Assembly (NCBI RefSeq): GCF_021044685.1
Contig: NZ_CP088014.1
Span: 5,814,001-5,878,000, forward strand
Reading direction: 5' to 3'
From: Bradyrhizobium daqingense
Lineage (GTDB): Bacteria; Pseudomonadota; Alphaproteobacteria; Rhizobiales; Xanthobacteraceae
DNA length: 64,000 bases
In this document: piece after piece, positions 27,269-36,057 of the stretch
Position numbering within the stretch: the stretch's first letter is position 1
Layout: each line of letters starts with the position of its first letter
The notes under the pieces: generated by a model
Told to the model about the DNA's origin: nothing
Database searches by the model: none
The model's input: only the letters and a program-made list of their open reading frames with translations
Program-made: the position numbers and the translations under genes

Positions 27269-27806
27269 CCGGGGAGCACGGGCCGCGACAGACGCGGACA
27301 GATCGAGGCTGGAAATCAGTTGCGGCATGGCACAGGCGTTCAAAATTCCCCACGGAAGCGATGACGGTTGCCGCGCGCCCCGCTCTTCGGAGCCTTGCGC
27401 AGGCGCGCCGCCTTGTTGGATCGCCGCTCCCGACGGATCCGGTCGAAGCCGGATCGTTCGCTAGCAATATGGGCCCGCCTCCGGCTTGCCGCAAGCACGC
27501 AAAAGTCCGGCCGATGCGGCCGCAGCGGCGCCGATTCCGGCCCGGCGATCTCCGGCGAGGTTAATCAATCTCGGCCGGTTTGACAAAAATTTCCGCCGCC
27601 CCAGTTTAGAACGGATTGATCAGGAACCCGGCACCGGATGCGGCCCGCGAGGTTTCGCGCAGAGGCATCTCCGGTTTTCTACGGTCCGATTTACCAACGC
27701 TCGAACTGGCGTCGCCGACCAGCCGTGGACAACGGCCACGCCGGCAAGCATGACGATCGATGTGCTCCAAGCGCGGCGAGCTGACGCATTCATCGCGCGC
27801 AAACAA
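27269..27806. other. Spacer between clpS and the phasin terminator
   Basis: About 540 bases with no supportable gene. It is GC-rich with several short overlapping ORFs in different frames, none with family resemblance. It must hold the clpS promoter on the minus strand; no clear -35/-10 pair was seen. Confidence 0.5.
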
Positions 27807-27833
27807 AAAGCCCGGCTGATTCAGCCGGGCTTT
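27807..27833 (-). terminator. Intrinsic terminator of the phasin gene
   Basis: Inverted repeat AAAGCCCGGCTGA / TCAGCCGGGCTTT with a one-base centre, followed on the minus strand by TTTGTTTG. It lies 24 bases after the phasin stop. Confidence 0.9.
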
Positions 27834-27856
27834 CAATTCCAGGACGTTCTGGAAAC

Positions 27857-28195
27857 TTAGTGAGCGGCCGGGGTGAACTTCGACACGATGGTCTCGACCG
27901 GCTTGAACGCCTGCTTGGCGAGGTCGCTGTAGAGGCCGGCGATCTTCTGCGATTCCGCGACGAAGGTCTCGTAGGCGGAACGAGCGAAATCGGTCTGCGC
28001 TTCCACGGCCTTGTCCAGCGACTTCACGCCGGAAAGCTTCTCGACGAAGGACTTGGTGTCTTCGAACGACTTCTTGGTGTAGTCGCCATAGGCGCTGGCG
28101 ATCGCCTGAAGGCCGTGCTGCACCGAGGTCGCGGACGCGACGCACTGCTCGAACTGCTCTTTCCCGTAGTTCTGAAAGTCTTCAACCTTGAACAT
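27857..28195 (-). CDS. Phasin family protein
   Basis: 112-residue all-helical amphipathic protein of the phasin_2 family, which coats polyhydroxyalkanoate granules. The Y-G-K-E-Q-F-E-Q-C-V-A-S-A-T-S-V-Q-H-G-L-Q-A-I pattern and A-x-Y-E-T-F-V-A-E-S-Q segments are typical of rhizobial phasins. The start has GGGA 9 bases upstream. Two TGC-N3-GCA elements lie 66-103 bases upstream, so it is probably repressed by PhaR until polymer accumulates. Confidence 0.9.
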   Translation of the reverse strand: MFKVEDFQNYGKEQFEQCVASATSVQHGLQAIASAYGDYTKKSFEDTKSFVEKLSGVKSLDKAVEAQTDFARSAYETFVAESQKIAGLYSDLAKQAFKPVETIVSKFTPAAH

Positions 28196-28260
28196 GTCGG
28201 AATCCCTTTTCCCTGGCTCTCGTCGGGAAGCCCCGGCTCCCTGACCCTGCCCATAATTAG

Positions 28261-28301
28261 TGCAACGCACAATAAAGTCAAGAATCTTGTGCGACGCACA
28301 A
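28261..28301. promoter_or_regulatory. Two PhaR-type operator sites upstream of the phasin gene
   Basis: Site 1 is TGCAACGCA (28261-28269). Site 2 is TGCGACGCA (28290-28298), the centre of a perfect 15-base palindrome TTGTGCG-A-CGCACAA (28287-28301). Both fit the TGC-N3-GCA core described for PhaR, the polymer-responsive repressor of phasin genes. They are spaced 29 bases apart centre to centre. Confidence 0.65.
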
Positions 28302-28582
28302 AAATAGATCGAAATCGCAGAGATTCCCGGGGTTTCCCGCAAGGGTTCCTTAAGCTTTTGGAAACCGCCGCCCCCTACCTTGATTCCCTGGACGTGTTCA
28401 CTTCCGCAAGCGGTCAAAGCCGTTTGAGAACATCACCTTAGCCAGAACAGCGGCTCAGGCCCAACGTCTCCCGCGGCGAACACCAGCGGATGGACAGCCT
28501 GAGCAGGTAATGATCCCGGGTCGAGTGGGCACAATTTCGCCTCACGAGCCGGTGATCAAGTCAGAAACGGGGACGGGGTTCC

Positions 28583-30433
28583 ATGCTTCGTAACAACTTG
28601 TCTTCCTCGCGCTGGGCGCGGGTTGGCGTTTTCGGGCTTATTACGGTCACCACCGCAGTCATCTTCACCGCCGACGCTGCGGAAGCGCGGCGCCACCGCC
28701 GGCATTATGCGCACCACAAGGTGCAGCGCGATGTGTCGGAGAGCTCCAGCCCGAAATTCGCGTCCATCATTGTCGATGGCAATTCCGGTGCCGTGCTCCA
28801 GTCGACCAGCCCCGACGCGCTGCGCCACCCCGCCTCGCTCACCAAGATCATGACGCTCTATTTGCTGTTCGAGCGCCTCGAGTCCGGCAAGCTGAAGCTC
28901 GACACCGAGATGCCGGTGTCCAAGCACGCGGCCGACCAGGATCCGACCAAGCTCAATCTGCGCGCCGGGCAGACCATCCGTGTCGAAGACGCGATCAAGG
29001 GCCTCGTGACGCGCTCCGCCAATGACGCCGCCGTAGTCATCGCAGAAGCGATCGCCGGAGACGAACACGACTTCGCCCAGATGATGACGCGCAAGGCGCG
29101 CTCGCTCGGCATGTCCAAGACGGTGTACCGCAACGCCAACGGCCTTCCCAACGACGAGCAGGTCACGACCGCGCGCGACCAGGCCACGCTCGGCCGCGCC
29201 ATCCAGGAGCGCTTCCCGCGCTACTATCGCTATTTCGCGACCTCGACCTTCAACTGGCGCGGTCAGTCTATCCGCAACCACAATCGCCTGCTCGGCAGTG
29301 TCGAGGGCGTGGACGGGATCAAGACCGGCTACACCCGCGCCTCCGGCTTCAATCTCGTCAGCTCGATGCGCCGCGGCAATCGCCACCTGATCGGCGTCGT
29401 GCTCGGCGGCCGCAGCGGCGGCTCGCGCGACGCCATCATGCGCAACCTGCTCGCGGAGAATGTCGAGAAGGGCGCGACCACTCGCACCGTCGTCGCAGTC
29501 ACCGAGCGCAACGGCGCTGACGCCAGCACCGACGTCGCCGACGCGTCCAATATCCCGGCACGCCCCCCGGCTCAGGTTCAAGCCGCGGCGCCCCCCGCCC
29601 CGGAAGCCGCTCCGTCGCGCCTCGCCGCCCGCCTGTCGACGCTTGCCGCTGCGACTGCCGCGATGCCGCCGGCCCAACCCAGAGCTGAAGCAAGCAAGCC
29701 TGAAGTCCGCCCGACGGAATCCAGGATCGAGCCGGCACCGCTCACCAACGGTGTGATCTCCAGCCAGCCGCTGTCCATCATTCCTGGCTCGTCCGAGCCC
29801 ATGAAGCCGGTCCGGGTCAAGACGGTTCAGGTCAAGGCCGGGCCCGTGAAAGTCGCCTCCGCCGCTCCCGCTCCGGTGTCGCCGCCGGTCACCAACACCG
29901 TTCCGTCGCGGTCCGAGGTCGCCGAGACCTCCGGCGCCGTCGTGGCCCGTGCAGATCTCATCAACAAGCCGGAGATCGTAAGCCAGCCGGAAGCGCCGAA
30001 GGCCGAGATCGCCCGCACCGAGCTGCCGCGCCAGCCGGCTGGCTTCGGCACCGGCAACGGCATTCTCGGGGTGCTGCCGGCCGCAACCGCCGCCGCGCCC
30101 GCCCCGGCCGCTCCGAAGCTTGCTTCCGCGGATCCTGCGCCGCAGCCGATCCAGATGAGCGCCATGACCAAGCCGGCCATCACCCACAGCGGCTGGATCG
30201 TGCAGGTCGGCGCGCTCGAGAGCGAGACGGAAGCCCAGCAGCGCATCGACGCCGCCCGCAGCTCGGCCCGGGGCCTGCTCAGCAAGGCCGACCCGTTCAC
30301 CGAGCCGGTCGTCGCCAAGGACAACCGCAAGCTCTACCGTGCGCGCTTCGCCGGGCTCGAGCGCGATCAGGCCGAAGCCGTCTGCCGCACCCTCAAGCGC
30401 GCCGAGATCTCCTGCATCACCGTCCGCAACTGA
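28583..30433 (+). CDS. D-alanyl-D-alanine carboxypeptidase with SPOR domain
   Basis: 616 residues. A signal sequence is at about 1-33. The penicillin-binding peptidase S11 domain has S85-L-T-K88, S145-A-N147 and K247-T-G249. A long Ala/Pro-rich low-complexity linker follows (about 310-520), then a C-terminal SPOR domain (about 535-612) that targets septal peptidoglycan. It trims the terminal D-alanine of peptidoglycan stem peptides in the periplasm. It is larger than E. coli DacA because of the linker and SPOR unit. A terminator follows. Confidence 0.93.
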   Translation: MLRNNLSSSRWARVGVFGLITVTTAVIFTADAAEARRHRRHYAHHKVQRDVSESSSPKFASIIVDGNSGAVLQSTSPDALRHPASLTKIMTLYLLFERLESGKLKLDTEMPVSKHAADQDPTKLNLRAGQTIRVEDAIKGLVTRSANDAAVVIAEAIAGDEHDFAQMMTRKARSLGMSKTVYRNANGLPNDEQVTTARDQATLGRAIQERFPRYYRYFATSTFNWRGQSIRNHNRLLGSVEGVDGIKTGYTRASGFNLVSSMRRGNRHLIGVVLGGRSGGSRDAIMRNLLAENVEKGATTRTVVAVTERNGADASTDVADASNIPARPPAQVQAAAPPAPEAAPSRLAARLSTLAAATAAMPPAQPRAEASKPEVRPTESRIEPAPLTNGVISSQPLSIIPGSSEPMKPVRVKTVQVKAGPVKVASAAPAPVSPPVTNTVPSRSEVAETSGAVVARADLINKPEIVSQPEAPKAEIARTELPRQPAGFGTGNGILGVLPAATAAAPAPAAPKLASADPAPQPIQMSAMTKPAITHSGWIVQVGALESETEAQQRIDAARSSARGLLSKADPFTEPVVAKDNRKLYRARFAGLERDQAEAVCRTLKRAEISCITVRN

Positions 30434-30455
30434 GCTCTCCACCCCTTCCGAGCAA

Positions 30456-30488
30456 AATGCCCGCGCCTCGCGCGGGCATTTTTGTTTT
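30456..30488 (+). terminator. Intrinsic terminator after the carboxypeptidase gene
   Basis: 11-base stem AATGCCCGCGC / GCGCGGGCATT with loop CTC, followed by TTTGTTTT. It starts 22 bases after the stop codon. Confidence 0.92.
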
Positions 30489-30656
30489 CGGCGCACGGTG
30501 AGCGGAAGTCTTTTCCGCGACAACCTCTCGTCAAGAATTTACAGTTAAAATTTTGCTCAAGGGATCGACCACGCCGACAATGGCGGGCATCGGGGCGACG
30601 GCAAACGGAGCAAGCGGAGCTCACACGGTACGAGCGTTTGTGGCGTGGTGCCGGAG

Positions 30657-31382
30657 TCAGCCGTTATGCGTACGAAGCAGAGTATCCTTGGCCTCGTTTA
30701 CACGGGCAGCGAGATACGTCGAGCCCCCTTGGTCGGGATGGAGTTTCTTCATCAGGGACTTGTGAGCCCGGCTGATGTCGTCGCGCCCCGCGCCCGGCTG
30801 CAAGCCAAGGATCTGATAGGCTTCCTCCGTCGTCATTTTGCCGCTCGCCGCCGTGCGGCGCTGCCGCCCTGTCGCATCGGCTTGCGCGTTCTGACGCCAA
30901 GCGGGAAACCGGCGGTCCAGATAGCTTTCAAGTAAGGCCACGCTCTCGGCATCGAACGCCGGCACCAGCGCCAGCAGTCCGGCGAGATCGAAGTCGGCGA
31001 GATCGCGCCCGGCGTGAGGTCCGGCAACGATCCGGCCCGTCAATTGGCCGGTGTCGTGGTCGAGCCGCATGTCGAGGTATTGCGAGCGCACCCGCGAAGC
31101 CTGTCCGGACGGACGCGTTGCGCCGCCGCCGAACAGGCCTCCGACGTTACCGAAGCCGGCATTGGCCAGGGGTGTCCAGCCGAGCAGGCCGGCACCGAAG
31201 AGTCCGAGCGGAATCGCGACCGCCAGCTCGCCCCGCAGGCCCGTGAACGCGGCGACCGCCAGCGCCAACACGCCGCCGCCGAATTTGAGAACGCGGGCCA
31301 ACGCCGCCGGATTGGCGGAGCGGAACATCTGGAGCAGCAGGTAAAGCGTGATAACAGCGACAGCGCCGGCAATCAGGGTCAT
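30657..31382 (-). CDS. Membrane-anchored J-domain protein (DnaJ/Tim14-like)
   Basis: 241 residues. N-terminal hydrophobic segments (about 1-20, 33-50 and 53-75) precede a cytoplasmic region and a C-terminal J domain (about 183-241) with the K-K-L-H-P-D motif near 220. J domains stimulate the ATPase of DnaK. The end-of-protein J domain after a membrane anchor recalls Tim14/DjlC-like co-chaperones. The next gene upstream on the same strand is a VWA protein, 66 bases away, and the two are probably co-transcribed. Confidence 0.87.
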   Translation of the reverse strand: MTLIAGAVAVITLYLLLQMFRSANPAALARVLKFGGGVLALAVAAFTGLRGELAVAIPLGLFGAGLLGWTPLANAGFGNVGGLFGGGATRPSGQASRVRSQYLDMRLDHDTGQLTGRIVAGPHAGRDLADFDLAGLLALVPAFDAESVALLESYLDRRFPAWRQNAQADATGRQRRTAASGKMTTEEAYQILGLQPGAGRDDISRAHKSLMKKLHPDQGGSTYLAARVNEAKDTLLRTHNG

Positions 31383-31448
31383 GCCCGGAATATAGTCGCC
31401 CTGCCGTCAAAATGCATCGCGTCCGCTGCCGCAGCGGCCGCACCATCG

Positions 31449-32192
31449 CTACTTCATCTGGCCGATCAGCTTTGCTGCGCCGCTCGCCGTCTTCGCCAAT
31501 GCCAACAGCGCGTCGCGGCCGCCGGCCGCGTAAGCCGCGGCGGCCCGCAACAGCTCGCGCAGCTGCGCCGCAGCACCGGGATCGAACCGGCACCAGGCAC
31601 CACCAGTCAAGCGCGCGATCTCTCGAAAGGCCTGCTCGGCCACGGCGTCATGGCCCTCCTGAAACACGAACACCGGCACCTTGAGCATGCCGAGCTCGCC
31701 GGCCTTGACGCTGAGTTCGTCGATGTTCTCCTCCATGGCATCGCCGACGAAGACCACGGCACGCACGCCGGATGCGACCGCCTCGCGCCTCGCCTCGCTC
31801 AGCACCTTGCCGATCTGGGTGTCGCCGCCGCGGCAATCGATCTTGCTCATCAGTGCCGCGAGCTTCGCGCTATCGGAGATCCACGCGGTGGCGCGGCACT
31901 CGTCGAGACCGCGATAATAGACCAGCCGGATGTCGAGACTGCCGAGCGCCGCGGTCTCGCGAAACATGTCGGCCTGGAGCGCACAGGCCATGTCCCAGGT
32001 CGGCTGCCGGCTCATCGTCGCATCCAGCGCGAAGATCAGCCGTCCTTTCGCCCCGGGCGCATGCGGTGACAGCGCGCGAGCCTTGGCGACGAAGGCGGCA
32101 ATGTCCTCCGAGGTCGAGGTACCAGCCTGCGGCACCGCGCCGGTCTTCGTCGAGACGGCATCACCGCGCGGCTTGGTAGGTTCGCCCGACAT
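31449..32192 (-). CDS. VWA domain-containing protein
   Basis: 247 residues. A von Willebrand A fold spans about residues 50-205, with a variant MIDAS D-A-T-M-S in place of DxSxS near 57 and a second acidic site G-G-D-T-Q. The protein is acidic and soluble with no signal peptide. It may act as a metal-dependent adaptor for the adjacent J-domain chaperone; this is inference from gene order. Confidence 0.8.
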   Translation of the reverse strand: MSGEPTKPRGDAVSTKTGAVPQAGTSTSEDIAAFVAKARALSPHAPGAKGRLIFALDATMSRQPTWDMACALQADMFRETAALGSLDIRLVYYRGLDECRATAWISDSAKLAALMSKIDCRGGDTQIGKVLSEARREAVASGVRAVVFVGDAMEENIDELSVKAGELGMLKVPVFVFQEGHDAVAEQAFREIARLTGGAWCRFDPGAAAQLRELLRAAAAYAAGGRDALLALAKTASGAAKLIGQMK

Positions 32193-32315
32193 CGCTGCTC
32201 AATCCTGCGTAGGCGATTCATGTGGTGAGCACGTGGGGCCCGGTCAATGTGCAAAGCCTCCGCGGGCGATTGCCGGCGGAGGCTTTTGGAATCAGTGCCG
32301 ATGTCGAGGAAGGCG

Positions 32316-33176
32316 TCAGCCCTTGGCAGGCGCCATCAGTGCGACCGGCCCGGGCTCGAGGATCTTGGGCGGCGACGATTGCGTGTCGACCGGTCTCACC
32401 TCGCTGTCGGTCATGCTCAAGAATTTGTCGAGCATGCTCTGGATCGAATTCTTGGCCGCGTCCGGACCGGTGTCGCGCATGTCGTTATGCTGGAATTCGG
32501 TCTTTACGACCTGAATGCCCGCCTTCTCGCATTCCTCGTCCGTGGGGATCACGCCCGCATCGGCCTTGAACTGCGGGTCGGTCGAGCGGAACGACAGGAT
32601 CTTGAACTTGCCCGCGGTGACGAAGGGGACGCGCAGATTGTCGAGCGTGACGACCTTCTTGACCTCATCCGGATACTGCTTGGCGAAGTACATCGTGATG
32701 TCGCCGCCCATGGAATGACCGACCATGGTCACCTGGTCGTAGTCGGCGTTGGGCTGAACCTTCTTCATCTCCTGCATCGCGAGATGAATGTTGGCAACGC
32801 CGCGCAGGATCTGCGGCAGGCGGCCGACATAGAGCTCGCCCGGCTTGGTCACCATCGGAGGATCGGTCGGCAGGTCATGCTGCGGGCTCAGGACCATGTA
32901 GCCCCGCGCAGCGAAGATGTTGGCAAGGAAGCCGTACTCGGTGTTCTTGACGGTGTTGCCATGGTTGATCACGGCCACAGGCAGCGTGATCATGCCGGCA
33001 TTGGCCTGCATTTCCTTGTCGCGACGCACGGCGACCTGAACGGGCACGGGACGATTGTCGCGCGAAGCGTCGTAGAAGGTGATGGTCTCGTGCTTGATCG
33101 CCCACTTGCTCGCCGTGAAATAGGCGATGCCGCAGAGGGCACTGACGGAAACCAGAACGGCAATTCCACGCTTCAT
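32316..33176 (-). CDS. Alpha/beta hydrolase, membrane-anchored or exported
   Basis: 286 residues. An N-terminal hydrophobic segment (5-24) may be a signal peptide or anchor. The nucleophile elbow is G-H-S-M-G-G near 154-159, with an oxyanion region I-N-H-G-N near 70 and a late histidine in F-Q-H-N-D near 231. This fits dienelactone hydrolase/platelet-activating-factor acetylhydrolase-like folds. Substrate unknown. Confidence 0.83.
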   Translation of the reverse strand: MKRGIAVLVSVSALCGIAYFTASKWAIKHETITFYDASRDNRPVPVQVAVRRDKEMQANAGMITLPVAVINHGNTVKNTEYGFLANIFAARGYMVLSPQHDLPTDPPMVTKPGELYVGRLPQILRGVANIHLAMQEMKKVQPNADYDQVTMVGHSMGGDITMYFAKQYPDEVKKVVTLDNLRVPFVTAGKFKILSFRSTDPQFKADAGVIPTDEECEKAGIQVVKTEFQHNDMRDTGPDAAKNSIQSMLDKFLSMTDSEVRPVDTQSSPPKILEPGPVALMAPAKG

Positions 33177-33518
33177 TTTCGTCCTCAGCCGCAGGCTCTT
33201 GCGGCCTGATCCCTGTTGAAAATCGTGTTCTCCGGGGCTCTGTGTCCCCTTTCGCCTATTCCCTAATATATGTCACAGCAGCGTGACAGGAAGGCTAAAT
33301 ATTGTGACCTGGCAGCCCTTTCATTGTGCGCTGCACGCGTTTCGTGAGCACCCCGTTCTCAAAAGCTACGTCTGGGTGCAGGTCCCGATCTGACGCAACC
33401 GGCGTCGATCGGGTTCGATTTGCAGTAACCGTCGGATGAAAACGCGCCGGGCGCCGGCCGGGTTCCCGCGGCAAAACGGCCGCTCAGACTGCGCAGAAGT
33501 AGCAATATACCGCCGGCC
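33177..33518. other. 342-base spacer upstream of a hydrolase and downstream of mipZ
   Basis: No gene seen. It contains an inverted repeat TGTCAC-N6-GTGACA at 33271-33288 within the AT-richer part, placed as a possible operator or promoter element about 100 bases upstream of the hydrolase start. Confidence 0.45.
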
Positions 33519-34442
33519 TCAGGCGCCGAGGATGTCGTGGACTTCGAGCGGCTTGTCGACCTGATTGAACCACTCGGCGCGGTTGGCGGCGCGGCGGCGG
33601 CCGCGCTCGTCGAGCGGCAGCTTGAGTTGGCGGAGCAGGGTCGTCACCTCCTCCCGCGCGGTGAGATGGCCGAGATTGGGCCGCATGCCGAGCGTGGCCT
33701 CGTCGATCTCGTCGAGGGCGGTCAGGCCGCGCGGGAAGAATTCGCGATAGACGACGCGCTCGGCGAAGCCGTCGACGTAGCGGAAACCGAGCCGCAGCGA
33801 CAAATCCTTCAGCCCCTCCGCGACCAGTTGCTTGTTGCGAGAGCCGAGCATGGACAGGCGATTGCGCACGACGATCCAGTCCGTGGTCGCGCCGTCGAGC
33901 TGACGGCGCTTGCGCCTAACGTCGCGCACCATCTCGGCGTAATGGCTCTCTCCGGTGACCGCGTAATTGGTGGGATCGACGGTGCCGAGCACGTCGAAGT
34001 CGAGGAAGCTGTCGTTGATCGGCGTCACCAGCGTGTCGGCCATCGAGTGGGCGAGCCGCATCAGGTAGCTGTCGGTGCCGGGCGTATCGATGACGATGAA
34101 GTCGAAGCTGCTCTCCACCGCCGAGACGGCCTCCATGAACTGCTGGAACTCGGAATTCTCGTTCTCGGCGATCTGCATGGTCTCGCCGAGCTTGATGCAG
34201 CGATGCACCGGGAGTTCGAGGTCGAGGTCGGTACGGCGCGCCCAGGCGGACCGGTTGCCGATGTAGCGGGTGAAGCTCTGCTGGCGGCAATCGAGGTCGA
34301 TGGTGGCGACGCGCTGACCGGCCTTCAGGAGCGCAACCGCGATGTGCAGGGCGGTGGTCGATTTGCCGGAGCCGCCCTTCTCGTTACCGAGCACGACCAC
34401 ATGCGCCGAGCCCGATTGGCCTTGGCTAGCCTGCACAACCAT
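33519..34442 (-). CDS. mipZ: Division-plane positioning ATPase MipZ
   Basis: 307-residue ParA-like ATPase. The deviant Walker A G-N-E-K-G-G-S-G-K-S-T lies near residue 20, and I-D-T-P-G-T-D near 118. In Caulobacter MipZ forms gradients from the ParB-marked poles and blocks FtsZ assembly away from midcell. The ATG at 34442 has GAGG 6 bases upstream; a GTG at 34457 is possible. A strong palindrome lies about 36 bases upstream of the start. Confidence 0.93.
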   Translation of the reverse strand: MVVQASQGQSGSAHVVVLGNEKGGSGKSTTALHIAVALLKAGQRVATIDLDCRQQSFTRYIGNRSAWARRTDLDLELPVHRCIKLGETMQIAENENSEFQQFMEAVSAVESSFDFIVIDTPGTDSYLMRLAHSMADTLVTPINDSFLDFDVLGTVDPTNYAVTGESHYAEMVRDVRRKRRQLDGATTDWIVVRNRLSMLGSRNKQLVAEGLKDLSLRLGFRYVDGFAERVVYREFFPRGLTALDEIDEATLGMRPNLGHLTAREEVTTLLRQLKLPLDERGRRRAANRAEWFNQVDKPLEVHDILGA

Positions 34443-34477
34443 AGTGATCCTCGACACCCCTAACGAATATCTTCGAG

Positions 34478-34497
34478 TTGACCGCGTCTGCGGTCAA
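34478..34497. promoter_or_regulatory. Palindrome upstream of mipZ
   Basis: Perfect inverted repeat TTGACCGC-GTCT-GCGGTCAA. It could be an operator or a hairpin in the mipZ leader. It is not a CtrA-type TTAA-N7-TTAA motif. Confidence 0.45.
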
Positions 34498-34726
34498 GTG
34501 AAATGCGTGACAGGTCATGCAAATTGCAGAGCGCCGTTCCTCATGATGAATCGCGGCGCCAATATTCGTCTGTGGTCCAGCCCACAATGTCGCGACGATC
34601 AGCGCGGCCTTGCGCGGGATGCTGTGCCGCATCCGGATGCATGGCGTCTACGATCGCCGCTTGTTAAGGTTTACCGGTCTGCCCCGCGCCGCACCCGCAC
34701 TGATCCCCAACCCCCGTCGAGTCCTG

Positions 34727-35578
34727 ATGTCATCAAGTCCCTTGATCGCCCGCACGGTCCCCGCCTTGCGCCGCGCCGTCGACAATCTCCGCAAGCGAAA
34801 GGCCACGATCGCACTGGTCCCGACCATGGGGGCGCTCCATGACGGGCATGTGTCGCTGGTCCGCCTCGCCAAGCGGCGCGCGAGCCGCGTCGTGGTGTCG
34901 ATCTTCGTCAACCCGACGCAGTTCGCCCCGACGGAGGACTTCGGCGCGTATCCGCGCACCTGGAAGTCCGACATCGCCAAGCTCGCGGCCGAGGACGTCG
35001 ATGTGGTCTGGCATCCCGGCGTCGCCGCCATGTATCCGGAGGGCTTTGCTACCCGCATCGTGCCGGAAGGGCCGGCACTGGCTGGGCTCGAGGACCGCTT
35101 CCGGCCGCATTTCTTCGGCGGCGTCGCCACCGTCGTCGGCAAGCTGTTCACGCAATGCCGGCCAGATGTCGCGATCTTCGGCGAAAAGGATTTTCAGCAG
35201 CTGCGGGTGGTGACGCAGATGGCAGGCGATCTCGACCTCGGCGTCAAGGTGATCGGCTCCCGCACCGTGCGCGAGCGCGACGGACTCGCGATGTCCTCGC
35301 GCAACGTCTATCTCTCGCCCGAGGAGCGGCAGACCGCCCCCACCCTCTATCGCGCCATGAAGGAGAGCGCGCGGCGGATCAAGGCCGGCGATGCCATCGC
35401 GCCGGCGATGGCCGGCGGCGCGGAGATGATCAAGGCGGCCGGCTTCGCGCTCGATTATTTCGAGGTGCGCCATGCCGCAACGCTGGCACCGGTCACCTCG
35501 CGCAAGGACGGCCCGTTGCGGCTCCTGGTCGCGGCCAAGCTCGGCAGCACCCGGCTGATCGACAATATCGCCGTTTAG
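34727..35578 (+). CDS. panC: Pantothenate synthetase
   Basis: 283 residues. It joins pantoate and beta-alanine using ATP, the last step to pantothenate. Motifs are P-T-M-G-A-L-H-D-G-H near residue 32, F-V-N-P-T-Q-F near 60, G-E-K-D-F-Q-Q-L near 150 and M-S-S-R-N near 188. No panB or panD is adjacent in this window. Its stop overlaps the stop of the convergent DUF1489 gene by 4 bases. Confidence 0.96.
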   Translation: MSSSPLIARTVPALRRAVDNLRKRKATIALVPTMGALHDGHVSLVRLAKRRASRVVVSIFVNPTQFAPTEDFGAYPRTWKSDIAKLAAEDVDVVWHPGVAAMYPEGFATRIVPEGPALAGLEDRFRPHFFGGVATVVGKLFTQCRPDVAIFGEKDFQQLRVVTQMAGDLDLGVKVIGSRTVRERDGLAMSSRNVYLSPEERQTAPTLYRAMKESARRIKAGDAIAPAMAGGAEMIKAAGFALDYFEVRHAATLAPVTSRKDGPLRLLVAAKLGSTRLIDNIAV

Positions 35579-36015
35579 AGCAGGCCGAGATCACGCAGCT
35601 CGCGCCGCATCGGCTCCGGCATCGCAGCGATCGAGCCGGCGGCGGACTTGCCGAGATCGGCCGGCACGGAATCCTCGGTGAGATAGCGCCAGCCCTGGAA
35701 TGGGCGCATCGGCCGCGGCGATACCGAGATCACCTTCGGCTGCATCACGATCCGGCAGCGCCCGATGCCGTCCTTGTCGCGGAACGGCTCGATGCCGATG
35801 ATCTTCTCCCGCGCGGCGATCTCGCCCTTGATCACCCAATAGAGCGAGCCGCCCGCCAGGATCTCGGCGTCGCGCTTGGGCACCATGCGGGTGATGTGGA
35901 TGTGACGTTGCGGCAGACCTTTCTTCTTGGCGGTCTGCATCCGTTCGGCGATCCACTCCTTCAATTCCTTGACGGAGTCGCAGCCGACGGCGAGCTTGAT
36001 CAGATGTAGCGGCAT
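35575..36015 (-). CDS. DUF1489 family protein
   Basis: 146 residues, single conserved domain found widely in alphaproteobacteria. The sequence opens L-H-L-I-K-L-A-V-G and contains H-I-H-I-T-R-M-V-P-K-R and L-Y-W-V-I-K-G. Function unknown. It ends inside the panC stop on the other strand. Confidence 0.88.
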   Translation of the reverse strand: MPLHLIKLAVGCDSVKELKEWIAERMQTAKKKGLPQRHIHITRMVPKRDAEILAGGSLYWVIKGEIAAREKIIGIEPFRDKDGIGRCRIVMQPKVISVSPRPMRPFQGWRYLTEDSVPADLGKSAAGSIAAMPEPMRRELRDLGLL

Positions 36016-36057
36016 GCCTCAGCATTAGCCGGGCAGAAGCGCATTTGGAATGCCGAT

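Noticed and set aside
28556..30523. 655-codon open frame on the minus strand across the carboxypeptidase gene
   Set aside because: It reads as G/D/R/A-rich low complexity with no family pattern, while the plus strand has all three penicillin-binding motifs and a signal peptide.
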